This document shows, piece after piece, positions 41,838 to 49,778 of a stretch of 64,000 nt of DNA. A program made the translations under genes and the position numbers. How positions within the stretch are numbered: the stretch's first letter is position 1; each line of letters starts with the position of its first letter. The notes beneath the pieces are model-generated. The model had not been told where the DNA came from. It worked only from the letters and a program-made list of their open reading frames with translations, and made no database searches. The stretch is from Bryobacterales bacterium (GTDB lineage Bacteria > Acidobacteriota > Terriglobia > Bryobacterales > Bryobacteraceae): the NCBI GenBank assembly GCA_003164035.1, contig PLRS01000081.1, positions 1 to 64,000 of the forward strand, read 5' to 3'.

Positions 41838-42768
41838 AATAAGGTCCGGTCCGGCTGGCGCCGTTTGCGCCGTGACGATCGTGTTGGTTGCGGCGGTCTG
41901 GTCCGCCGCTGCGCAGAAGCTCTCTTTGGCTGAAGCGCCGGCCTTCCGTGCCGACTCCACTCTGGTCTTGGTTCCGGTCGCGGTAGTCGACCGCCGCGGG
42001 GCCGTTGTCAATGGGTTGGCAAGGGATGCGTTCACGCTGGCCGAGGATGGAGTGCGTCAACAGATACGTACGTTCAGCGAGGAGGATGCGCCTGTCTCGA
42101 TAGGAATCGTGCTGGACCTGAGCGGCAGCATGAGAGGGGCGCTCGGCGTGGCTAAGGAGTCTCTGCGGACACTCATGAAGGACGTCAATCCCGCCGACGA
42201 AGCGTTCCTCAACACGGTGTCGACGCACCCGCGGGCGTACTCGGAATTCACCCACGATTTCGACGCCGTCCTGAGCCGGGTCGCATTCGAGAGCGCGGGC
42301 GGAGACACCGCGCTGATCGATACGATTTACGGAAGTTTGAAAGAGTTGCGCTCCGGTATTCACGCCCGGAAGGCGTTACTGGTTATTTCCGACGGGATGG
42401 ATAATCACAGCCGTTACTCCCGGGGGGAACTGTTGGAGCGGGCGGTGGAATCCGACGCACAGATTTACACCATCGCCGTCGGCAACGCGGCGCCGTATGC
42501 CAAGCCGATGCAGATGATGGAAGAAAAGCGGGGACTGCTGTTTCTGGACGAACTGGCCGCCAAGACGGGCGGGATCAGCTTCGCCGTTCGCAGCGGGAAG
42601 GAAATCGCAGACGCGGCGGCCAGGATCGGCCAGGCACTACGGAATCAATACGTCATCGGATATGCGCCGCGGGGCGACGACCGCGGTGGGCGATGGCACC
42701 GGATCACGGTGAAAGTCGCCGGTTCCGGGACCAGGGCGTACGCTCGAGAGGGGTATCGTATCGACTGA
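41824..42768 (+). CDS. Exported VWFA-domain protein of acidobacterial type
   Basis: 314 residues. An N-terminal membrane anchor or signal (AGAVCAVTIVLVAAVWSAAA) precedes a beta segment (VLVPVAVVDRRGAVVNGLARDAFTLAEDG) and a von Willebrand A domain. The MIDAS motif DLSGS is at residues 98-102, and the late DGMD and TIAVGN motifs match. This N-segment/VWFA layout is that of a family greatly expanded in Acidobacteria (TIGR03436). Such proteins bind protein partners through Mg at the MIDAS; partner unknown. It overlaps the preceding gene by 14 bp. Confidence 0.88.
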   Translation: MRSHRIRSGPAGAVCAVTIVLVAAVWSAAAQKLSLAEAPAFRADSTLVLVPVAVVDRRGAVVNGLARDAFTLAEDGVRQQIRTFSEEDAPVSIGIVLDLSGSMRGALGVAKESLRTLMKDVNPADEAFLNTVSTHPRAYSEFTHDFDAVLSRVAFESAGGDTALIDTIYGSLKELRSGIHARKALLVISDGMDNHSRYSRGELLERAVESDAQIYTIAVGNAAPYAKPMQMMEEKRGLLFLDELAAKTGGISFAVRSGKEIADAAARIGQALRNQYVIGYAPRGDDRGGRWHRITVKVAGSGTRAYAREGYRID

Positions 42769-42887
42769 CGGTAACCGCCTGCGCCACCGCGGCGCTACCT
42801 GCCATTGCGTAACCTGGTGCACACAGCCCCGGCACGGGACCAGGGATGGACCGCGGGGCCATCCTTCGATGCTCTTACAATGAGTTG

Positions 42888-43955
42888 ATGGTCCGATTGT
42901 TGCCTGTATGCCTGGTGGGCGGTGCGCTGTTTGGGGCCGCCGCACTCGATTTTCGTCAGGCGTTGCCGGGGTATCGCTACCGGTTTCCGCGCGATCATTT
43001 CAATCACCCGGACTTCCGCACCGAATGGTGGTATTACACCGGCAACCTGCAGGCGCAAAACGGCCAGCGCTACGGCTTTGAGCTGGTTTTCTTCCGCCAG
43101 GGCGAGCAGCGGCCGGCGGCGTCCGACGGCGATTTCAATCCGTCCGCGTGGCGTGTCGACGATCTGTACCTGGCGCATTTGGCCGTGACCGATATTGACG
43201 GGCGCGCGTTTCACAGCGCTCGCCGTCTGAACCGCGCCGGCCCGGGCCTGGCTGGGGCGAGCTTCGACGAAGGCCGCATCTGGAACGGTAACTGGCAAGC
43301 GGCATGGGACAAGGCGACGGACCGCCAGACGCTGCGTGCGGTGGCTGAAGGAATTCGCTTCACGCTGGATCTGGCGCCGGTCAAACCCGCGGTGATTCAC
43401 GGCGAAAACGGAGTCAGCCAGAAAGCCGAAGGCCCCGGCCGGGCCTCATACTATGTTTCGTTCCCACGGTTGGAAGTTCATGGCGAGCTAAACGGCCGTA
43501 CGGTCCATGGCGTCGCGTGGATGGACCACGAATGGTTCACCGGCCAACTCGCCGACGACCAGCGCGGCTGGGATTGGTTCAGCGTTCAGCTCGACAATCG
43601 GACCGAGCTCATGTTGTTCGAAATTCGCCGCGACGATGGCTCGATCGACCGTTTCTCGGCGGGCACCTACATCGCCGCCGACGGCCACACGACTCACCTT
43701 GCGTCCGCCGATTTCCGTCTGGCGCCCCTCGCCTTCTGGACCAGCCCCGCCACTCACGCCCGCTATCCTATTCAATGGCGCATCCACATTCCCAAGCTCA
43801 AGCTGAATCTGAAATGCACCGCCGCCATCCCGCAACAGGAACTGTCCGCCGAAGACGCCGTCAGTTACTGGGAAGGCGCCGTGGCGTACTCGGGGAGCAC
43901 GACGGGGGTCGGGTATCTGGAGATGACGGGGTACGCAGGCAAGGTGAAACTCTGA
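42888..43955 (+). CDS. Lipocalin-like protein (CrtC/AttH family)
   Basis: 355 residues from the ATG at 42888, starting a signal peptide (VRLLPVCLVGGALFGAAA); a TACAAT box lies 6 nt before it. The family motifs are FPRDHFNHPDFRTEWWYYTGNL near the N-terminus and WMDHEWF in the second lipocalin-like barrel. AttH-like proteins are predicted lipocalins, and CrtC is a carotenoid 1,2-hydratase; no carotenoid genes are adjacent, so the substrate is open. The next gene, a membrane glycosyltransferase-like protein, starts 16 bp after its stop, suggesting a shared message. Confidence 0.88.
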   Translation: MVRLLPVCLVGGALFGAAALDFRQALPGYRYRFPRDHFNHPDFRTEWWYYTGNLQAQNGQRYGFELVFFRQGEQRPAASDGDFNPSAWRVDDLYLAHLAVTDIDGRAFHSARRLNRAGPGLAGASFDEGRIWNGNWQAAWDKATDRQTLRAVAEGIRFTLDLAPVKPAVIHGENGVSQKAEGPGRASYYVSFPRLEVHGELNGRTVHGVAWMDHEWFTGQLADDQRGWDWFSVQLDNRTELMLFEIRRDDGSIDRFSAGTYIAADGHTTHLASADFRLAPLAFWTSPATHARYPIQWRIHIPKLKLNLKCTAAIPQQELSAEDAVSYWEGAVAYSGSTTGVGYLEMTGYAGKVKL

Positions 43956-43971
43956 TGTTCGGAGCAGAGCT

Positions 43972-45606
43972 TTGAATGCCGCCGACCAGATCGAGCTGCT
44001 GTTGGCGGCTTTGTTGCTGGTCCCGATTTTGCTGTGGAAACCCTGGGTACGGGGCTGGGGCCAGCGACTGGCCGCGTCGCCGCGTCTGGCTTGCGCGTTG
44101 CTGGCCGTGCTGCCGGTGGCGCTGCGTCTGCTGCTTCTGGCTCATCATCCGGCGCCGCACCCCATCGTTTACGACGAGTTCAGCCACTTGCTCGAAGCCG
44201 ACACGCTGCGTCACCTGCGGCTGGCCAATCCGGCGCACGCGCTACCCGAATTCTTCGAGACGTTCTTTGTGCTGCAGGAACCCACCTATGCCTCCATTTA
44301 TCCGCCGGGGCAGGGTCTGGTGTTGGCAATCGGCTGGACGATTTTCGGCCATCCCTGGGCCGGAGTCCTGTTGGCCGCGGCGGCGTTTTCGGCCGGTTGC
44401 TATTGGATGCTGCGCGGCTGGACTACACCCGGTTGGGCGATGGTGGGCGGCCTATTGACAGTGGTTGAATTCGGCCCGCTGAACCAATGGATGAACGATT
44501 ACTGGGGCGGGATGTCCACAGCGGCGGCCGGCGCGGCGGTTTTCGGCGCTTTGCCGCGCCTGCGCGCCGGGGCTCGGCAGCGGGACGTGGTGGTAATGGG
44601 GCTGGGGCTGGGGCTCAGTCTCATCACCCGGCCGTATGAATCCATTTTTCTATTTCTGAGCGCGGCGGTGTACCTGGCTCCGGCGGTGCGGCGGGGCGCC
44701 TTATGGAAGTCCATGCCGGAGCTGGCGATGATTCTACTGGCCGCGGCGGCGGTGCTGCTATTCCAGAACAAAGCCGTGACGGGAAGCTGGGCCAGCATGC
44801 CCGAGATGCTCAGCCAGTATCAATACGGCGTGCCAGCCGCGTTCACCTGGCAGCCCCATGTTACGCCGCAGCGAGCGCTCACGGCAGAACAGGCGCTCGA
44901 TTACCGCATGCAGCGGGGCTTCCGCGGCGAGCGCCCGGAAACGCCCGTAAGCTTTCTGGAGCGGCTGGAATTCCGCGTCCGCTATTACCGCTTTTTCTTC
45001 CTGCCGCCTCTCTATGCGGCGTTGGCCGCGTTTCTGTCGCGTCTGAAAGAACGCCGCTATCTGTGGGTCGCGGGCACGCTGGCGCTGTTCGCCCTGGGCG
45101 TTAATTTCTTCCCCGAGTTCCAGTTGCACTATCTCGCTCCGGTGGCGTGTCTGTTCGTACTGGCGAGCGTGGTTGGCCTCGAAACCATAGCCCGGCGCTG
45201 GTCTTATCTGGCGCGCTGGATCGTGTTTCTTTCCATCGGCCAGTTTCTCTTCTGGTACGCCGTACACGCCTTTTTCGACGGCTCGCCCTTGCGCCAGTAC
45301 GAAACCTGGGACTCGATTCCGCACGACGATCCGGACCGCCGCACGTTTGTCGGCCGCCAACTCGACCAGATCGCGGGCAAGCTGCTGGTATTCGTTCACT
45401 ACTCGCCGCATCATATCTTTCAAGACGAGTGGGTCTACAACGAGGCCGATATCGACCACGCGCGCATCGTCTTCGCCCGCGACCTGGGAAGGGAAGACAA
45501 CGCCCAACTAGTGACCTACTATCCGGACCGCCAGGTCTGGCTGCTAAGTCCCGACGATCGCCCGCCGTCGCTGGTTCCCTACTCTAACTCCGAAGCAGTG
45601 CCATAG
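43972..45606 (+). CDS. Membrane glycosyltransferase-like protein (GT39/ArnT-like)
   Basis: 544 residues from a TTG at 43972, preceded by GGAGCAGAG. About ten membrane helices. The first large loop holds the acidic motif VYDEFSHLLEADTL, and a second has ASIYPPGQGL, both typical of lipid-linked sugar transferases of the PMT/ArnT type. The last 110 residues form a soluble periplasmic domain. It likely transfers a sugar from polyprenyl phosphate to protein or glycolipid. It follows the lipocalin-like gene by 16 bp. Substrate unassigned. Confidence 0.75.
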   Translation: MNAADQIELLLAALLLVPILLWKPWVRGWGQRLAASPRLACALLAVLPVALRLLLLAHHPAPHPIVYDEFSHLLEADTLRHLRLANPAHALPEFFETFFVLQEPTYASIYPPGQGLVLAIGWTIFGHPWAGVLLAAAAFSAGCYWMLRGWTTPGWAMVGGLLTVVEFGPLNQWMNDYWGGMSTAAAGAAVFGALPRLRAGARQRDVVVMGLGLGLSLITRPYESIFLFLSAAVYLAPAVRRGALWKSMPELAMILLAAAAVLLFQNKAVTGSWASMPEMLSQYQYGVPAAFTWQPHVTPQRALTAEQALDYRMQRGFRGERPETPVSFLERLEFRVRYYRFFFLPPLYAALAAFLSRLKERRYLWVAGTLALFALGVNFFPEFQLHYLAPVACLFVLASVVGLETIARRWSYLARWIVFLSIGQFLFWYAVHAFFDGSPLRQYETWDSIPHDDPDRRTFVGRQLDQIAGKLLVFVHYSPHHIFQDEWVYNEADIDHARIVFARDLGREDNAQLVTYYPDRQVWLLSPDDRPPSLVPYSNSEAVP

Positions 45607-45630
45607 TAGCCAGTTACATCGCTGCAGCAA

Positions 45631-45770
45631 GTTCGGGGGGCCAGCGAGCCGCAGCCAGGAGGCACGGGCCGTTCCCGCTGCATAACAGCCTATGCGGGAC
45701 GAGCGCCGGGATGAGACCCGGCGTGGCAGACTGAGAGTCCGCTCCACGAATGAAGGCTCGGCTCGTTTTC
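45631..45770. repeat. Dispersed repeat, family R copy 2
   Basis: GTTCGGGGGGCCAGCGAGCC..., GGGCCGTTCCCG, then GCGCCGGGATGAGACCCGGCG and GGCAGACTGAGAGTCCGCTCC followed by GGCTCGGCTCGTTTTCC. It matches 10057-10168 and 49630-49752, and its end resembles the segment near 46791-46808. Confidence 0.78.
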
Positions 45771-45898
45771 CGTTATGACGCGAAATGCCGAGGCGGCATC
45801 AGGAGTTCGGAAACCTGGCTCGACGCAAATGTCGCTACATCAGCAGGTCGGAGTCGAAAATTGTCTTACAGACCGAAACGAGGGGCAGTTTTTTCGGG

Positions 45899-46561
45899 TC
45901 AGGCAGCCTTACGGAGGGGCCTTTGGGCCGTCTGGAGGAGCTTTTTGGCCTCGGCGAGGCGGGTGAGGTGGGCGGCGAGGCGGGCGATTTCGGGAATTGA
46001 AAAATCAAATTGCGGGGGGAGGGACTGGCGCGGGTAGTCGCGCGCGATATCGTAGGTTTCTCCTTTGCTCTCAGCGAGTTGGGTGAGGAGGGCGACCTCT
46101 TCGGCGACTTGCTGGAGGGTGGCGCGGCGCTGCTGTTGGAGGTCGTCGAGCATCTTTTTGTTCTTGGTGACGCGGTTCTGGATGCGGTGCTGGTAGAGGC
46201 TGAGGAGCTGGAGGTTCTTGCCGTCGGCGAGCCAGACGCGGGCTTGGGCTAGGGCGACGTCGACCTGGGGTTCGCCGGAGGAGGTGCGGGTGGGCTGGCC
46301 GACTCCGATGGCGAAGATGGAGCCTTCGATGGCGACGCCGCGGTCGAGGCTCCAGCGGTCGGCGGCGATGGCCTGGACGAGATTGGTTTCCATGGCGCCG
46401 ACGGGGGCGAAGGACTCGTGGATGCCGGCGCAGTGTTTGCGGTAGGCGATCTCATCGTCGGGGGTGAGGATGTGAACCTGGCCGGTGAGGCCGTGGCGAT
46501 AGGCGTTGAGGGCGCGAGGGTCGCGGGGTTTGGAAGAGGCAGAGGACGGTTCGTAGGTCAT
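45899..46561 (-). CDS. Conserved Acidobacterial hypothetical protein
   Basis: 220 residues from the ATG at 46561; a longer frame to 46774 runs through repeat DNA and is rejected. The N-terminus NAYRHGLTGQVHIL is a recurring motif in uncharacterised Acidobacterial proteins. The rest is strongly helical, with Glu/Gln/Lys-rich segments (NRVTKNKKMLDDLQQQRRATLQQVAEEVALL). It has no signal peptide or membrane helix. The function is unknown; such genes are often isolated and sit among repeats, as here. Confidence 0.65.
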   Translation of the reverse strand: MTYEPSSASSKPRDPRALNAYRHGLTGQVHILTPDDEIAYRKHCAGIHESFAPVGAMETNLVQAIAADRWSLDRGVAIEGSIFAIGVGQPTRTSSGEPQVDVALAQARVWLADGKNLQLLSLYQHRIQNRVTKNKKMLDDLQQQRRATLQQVAEEVALLTQLAESKGETYDIARDYPRQSLPPQFDFSIPEIARLAAHLTRLAEAKKLLQTAQRPLRKAA

Positions 46562-46589
46562 AGTTATAACTCCTGGGGTGGTGCAATTA

Positions 46590-46646
46590 TGCGAGACGAG
46601 CGCCGGGAGGAGTCCCGGCGTGGCAGACTGGGAGTCTGCTCCACGG
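46590..46646. repeat. Short R-type hairpin unit
   Basis: GCGAGACGAGCGCCGGGAGGAGTCCCGGCGTGGCAGACTGGGAGTCTGCTCCACG in outline: a CGCCGGGA/TCCCGGCG hairpin followed by a CAGACT/AGTCTG hairpin enclosed by CGTGG/CCACG. It repeats the ends of the R family. It lies immediately upstream of the helical hypothetical gene. Confidence 0.75.
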
Positions 46647-46751
46647 GACTCCCCGACTATACTGTACGACGCGGGTGGAGGGTGGAGGAGGTGGCGAGGG
46701 CTGTAAGTGGTTGAAGGGATGGGCGGAGATTTATTTGCTGGGGCTGTGACT

Positions 46752-46876
46752 AGGCCGACGCCGCGGACTGACAATCCGCGCCACGAAAGAGGGTTCGGCT
46801 TGTTTTCCTGGGCGAGATCCTGATCTCGGAAATCAGACCTTTTGTACGATAGAGCAGGTTGCTAACCTGCCCCACA
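46752..46876. repeat. String of short perfect hairpins
   Basis: Successive stems: GCGGA/TCCGC, GATCC-like CTGATCTCGGAAATCAG, then GCAGGTT/AACCTGC followed by CCCCAC. The middle segment GAAAGAGGGTTCGGCTTGTTTTCC also matches the end of R copy 2. It lies 105-230 bp before the phosphoesterase start. Confidence 0.7.
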
Positions 46877-46979
46877 AATTCCAAAACATGGCTCAACCCA
46901 AATTCCGCAATGACCGTGCCGGCGGGCGGTTCCCGCCTCTGACTTATAAATAGTAGACTGGACGCGGAGGGTACGGGCC

Positions 46980-48488
46980 ATGAGCAGCCAGGCGCCGGGA
47001 ATCGAGCACGTATTCGTGCTGATGTTGGAAAACCGGTCTTTCGACCACTTGCTGGGTTTCTCCGGCATCCGCGGCACCGACGCCGTCACGGGGCAGGACA
47101 CCGGGATCAATGGGCTGAGCGGGACGGAGTCGAACCAGTTTGGCGGCGCGACTTACACGGTGTCGGAGGGGGCCGACCGGGTGATGCCGACCGATCCGGG
47201 CCACGAGTTTCCGGACGTACTCGCGCAGCTCTGCGGGGCCGGGGCGCAGTATCCAAGGGGCGGCGCCTATCCGCCGATCGAAGCCAGCGGATTTGTGGCG
47301 GCTTACGTGGCGAGCGGCGGCAAGAACCCCGCCGAAGTGATGAAGTGTTACACGCCGGCGCAGTTGCCGGTACTGAACGCGCTGGCTGCCGAATTCGTGC
47401 TTTGCGATAACTGGCACGCGTCGATGCCGGGCCCCACGTGGCCGAACCGCATGTTCGTGCACGCGGCTTCGTCGGGCGGGTTGGACCACAGCCCCGGCAC
47501 GGCGGAGATTGTGGAATGGGAAACGCTCGACGGGTTCCAACTCCCCAACGGCACCCTCTTCGCCGCCCTGGAGCGGAAGGGTATTCCGTGGCGCATCTAT
47601 GGGGGTGACGATTTTCCGATGGCTGCCGCGCTGAAGGGCATCAGCCTCGGCGACGTCCGGCACTACAGTCTTTTCAGCGGCGACCTGAATGCCGCCAGTT
47701 TCGCGCCGCGGTATGTATTCATCGAACCGAGCTATGACGCGTTGCACGATTACAAAGCGGGCGACTCGCAGCATCCTCTGGGCGACGTGACTCAGGGCGA
47801 GCGGCTGATTCAGGAGACTTACGAAGCTATCCGTAACTCGCCGTTGTGGACGAGCAGCCTGCTGATTGTTACCTGGGACGAGCACGGCGGATTCTTCGAT
47901 CACGCGATTCCACCCGCGGCGGCCGATCCGGGCGATACCGCGCCGAACGCCAAATACAATCAATACGGCTTCACTTTCGAGCAATATGGCCCACGCGTGC
48001 CGGCGGTGATCGTTTCGCCGCTGATTCCGAAGAACCAGATCGACCACCGGCTTTACGACCACACGTCTATTCTGGCCACGGCAGAGGCAATCTTCGGTTT
48101 GGAGGCGTTGACGGCGCGCGATAAGTCCGCGAACCGCCTGGACAAGCTGGTCACATTAAGCGCGGCGCGGGACGACGCTCCGGCAACGATGCCGGCACCG
48201 GCAAGTTCGGGAGCGGGGAGCGCGGCGGCCATGGCGGCCGTGGCGATGGCGGTAGCGGCGACGCCAGTCACACGTCCGGACGATCCCGCGGATGAGGGCA
48301 ACGTGCCGGCAATTCTGGATTCGGCCATGCACCGGGATCTGAACGCTTCGCCTGGCGAGCGCCAGGCTATTCTGGCGCGGGTGGCCGCGATCAAGACGCG
48401 CGCCGACGCGACCGCCTACCTGACGGAGGTGCAACAAAAGGTCCGCCGGATCGCCGGATCGCCGGCCCTACGGGCTAATGCCACATAG
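46980..48488 (+). CDS. Phosphoesterase (phospholipase C/AcpA family) without signal peptide
   Basis: 502 residues from the ATG at 46980, which has GGAGGG 8 nt upstream. Motifs of the PF04185 family: IEHVFVLMLENRSFDHLLGF at the N-terminus, PTWPNRMFVHAASSGG, TWDEHGGFFDH and RVPAVIVSPLIP. It differs from the relative at 11709-13163 in having no signal peptide or Tat motif, so it is probably cytosolic or uses another route. An Ala/Met-rich low-complexity segment (about 405-425) separates the core from a helical C-tail. Substrate is unknown. It is alone on its strand. Confidence 0.85.
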   Translation: MSSQAPGIEHVFVLMLENRSFDHLLGFSGIRGTDAVTGQDTGINGLSGTESNQFGGATYTVSEGADRVMPTDPGHEFPDVLAQLCGAGAQYPRGGAYPPIEASGFVAAYVASGGKNPAEVMKCYTPAQLPVLNALAAEFVLCDNWHASMPGPTWPNRMFVHAASSGGLDHSPGTAEIVEWETLDGFQLPNGTLFAALERKGIPWRIYGGDDFPMAAALKGISLGDVRHYSLFSGDLNAASFAPRYVFIEPSYDALHDYKAGDSQHPLGDVTQGERLIQETYEAIRNSPLWTSSLLIVTWDEHGGFFDHAIPPAAADPGDTAPNAKYNQYGFTFEQYGPRVPAVIVSPLIPKNQIDHRLYDHTSILATAEAIFGLEALTARDKSANRLDKLVTLSAARDDAPATMPAPASSGAGSAAAMAAVAMAVAATPVTRPDDPADEGNVPAILDSAMHRDLNASPGERQAILARVAAIKTRADATAYLTEVQQKVRRIAGSPALRANAT

Positions 48489-48516
48489 TTTCCCCCGCCG
48501 GCACGAACCTGCATAA

Positions 48517-48637
48517 GTGGGGTGGGCAATTTTGCCCGCAGCCGCCTTTTTAGGCGGCTCTTTCGAGGCGTGGCGAGTCTTCCATCCAGGGCGAGAGCCG
48601 GCTAAAAGCCGGCTGCAGCCAGAATTGGCTGCCCCAC
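48517..48637. repeat. Hairpin string bounded by GTGGGG and CCCCAC
   Basis: Four perfect hairpins lie in a row: GGGCAA/TTGCCC, AGCCGCCT/AGGCGGCT, AGCCGGCT/AGCCGGCT and CAGCCA/TGGCTG. The whole is bounded by GTGGGG (48517) and CCCCAC (48632-48637), which are themselves complementary. Different stem sequences with kept pairing argue for selection or for a copying mechanism that preserves palindromes. It sits between convergent genes. Confidence 0.8.
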
Positions 48638-48731
48638 GATTTGTGCCGAACGTCGCCAAAGTGAAAACTATGCGACATTGGGCTCCACGGTCTGCGGGCA
48701 GCGCGGCGCCGTGACGGGACGCAGGTGCGAC

Positions 48732-49478
48732 TTACCGCAGCAGGGCTTCCGCCCCGCGTTGAACCACCGCCGCGCCGGCGACTCCGGCCAGAGTGGCGGT
48801 GAGGGCGGGCACGGCGCCGCGGCGTCTCCATTCTTCCTCGACGGCGTGGTAGCCCAGGTAAAACAGCCAGCCGGCGGTAATGCCGAGCGGGTAACTGGTC
48901 CACGCGAAGCCGAGCCGCGGGGCCAGCGCAATCCCCAGGGCCGCGCCAGCCAGCGTCGCCCCTTCCGCCAGGCCGCAGCATAGCAGCGCTTTGCCGCGGG
49001 ACGCCACGGCGGCGCGCAGAACACCACCGAGCGCGATGCCCTCCGGCAGTTTATGCAAGGTGATGGCCAGCGGGACGGCGATGCGCAATCCCAGTGGAGC
49101 GGCCCGTTGCACGCTGACGATGCTCCAGCCATCGAGGAAGCTGTGGATGGCCGCGGCGGATACCAACGGCACTCCGAAACCGTGCAATTCGCTGGCGCAA
49201 TCCCGGTGCTCGTGATCGTGCGCGCAGGTGGGGCAGACGGGATAGACAAACCGGTTGACGGCCAGCAGCAGCCCGTAGCCGGCGGCGAAGAGCAAGAGGC
49301 TGGCCGGCCATCCATTGGCTCCGGCCAATTCCGGTAGCAGCCCAAACGCAGTCACGCCCAGCAAGACTCCCGCGCTGAACGCCAGCGCCGGACCCACGCG
49401 ATGCCGCAGCCCCGTCAGCCACAGCCCCATCGCGGCCCCGCACCATGCTACCGCGGTGGCCAGCAGAGGAACCGACAT
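48732..49478 (-). CDS. ZIP-family metal transporter
   Basis: 248 residues from the ATG at 49478; a TTG at 49502 is also open but has poor ribosome-site spacing. Eight predicted helices. The metal-pathway motifs are HSFLDGWS in TM4 and HKLPEGIALGG in TM5 (the HKxPEG form). The loop before TM4 carries a His/Cys-rich stretch (CPTCAHDHEHRDCASELHG) that could bind zinc. ZIPs import Zn, Fe or Mn into the cytosol. The zinc exporter cluster at 29-34 kb would act oppositely, though no shared regulation is visible. Confidence 0.88.
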   Translation of the reverse strand: MSVPLLATAVAWCGAAMGLWLTGLRHRVGPALAFSAGVLLGVTAFGLLPELAGANGWPASLLLFAAGYGLLLAVNRFVYPVCPTCAHDHEHRDCASELHGFGVPLVSAAAIHSFLDGWSIVSVQRAAPLGLRIAVPLAITLHKLPEGIALGGVLRAAVASRGKALLCCGLAEGATLAGAALGIALAPRLGFAWTSYPLGITAGWLFYLGYHAVEEEWRRRGAVPALTATLAGVAGAAVVQRGAEALLR

Positions 49479-49629
49479 GGGGGAAAGGGGGGTGGAGAGC
49501 AACCTTCACTGTAGCGCGAAAGAATAATGGGCCGCGGTACCGCGGTCTACGCCCAGTGCCGCACACTAAACAGGAGGGGCCGAAATGACTTTCCGAGGTC
49601 CTGAGGCCGTGGAGTTTAGGTTGAGCCGG

Positions 49630-49752
49630 GTTCGGGCTGCCAGCGAGCCGCAACCAGACGCGCGGGCCGTTCCCGTTGCGTGAGAGCCTATGCGAGACAA
49701 GCGCCGGGATGAGTCCCGGCGTGGCAGACTGAGAGTCAGCTCCACGAAAGAG
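49630..49752. repeat. Dispersed repeat, family R copy 3
   Basis: GTTCGGGCTGCCAGCGAGCC, GGGCCGTTCCCGTTGCG, GCGCCGGGATGAGTCCCGGCG and GGCAGACTGAGAGTCAGC follow in the same order as in copies 1 and 2. It lies just upstream of the pectinesterase gene. Confidence 0.8.
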
Positions 49753-49760
49753 GGGTCACT

Positions 49761-49766
49761 TACAAT
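49761..49766 (+). promoter_or_regulatory. -10 box of the pectinesterase gene
   Basis: TACAAT ends 12 nt before the start codon, placing transcription start close to the ATG. Similar TACAAT boxes precede the genes at 42888 (6 nt gap) and 51203 (13 nt gap). No clear -35 hexamer is visible. Confidence 0.4.
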
Positions 49767-49778
49767 GAGAGTGATCTC

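Noticed and set aside
43972-45606. Considered as undecaprenyl-phosphate-arabinose transferase ArnT
   Set aside because: The general fold and DE/YPPG motifs fit a wider group; nothing specific to lipid A modification is nearby.
46562-46774. N-terminal extension of the helical hypothetical protein
   Set aside because: The extra 71 residues translate repeat hairpins (for example ADSQSA-type sequence) and precede a better ATG at 46561.
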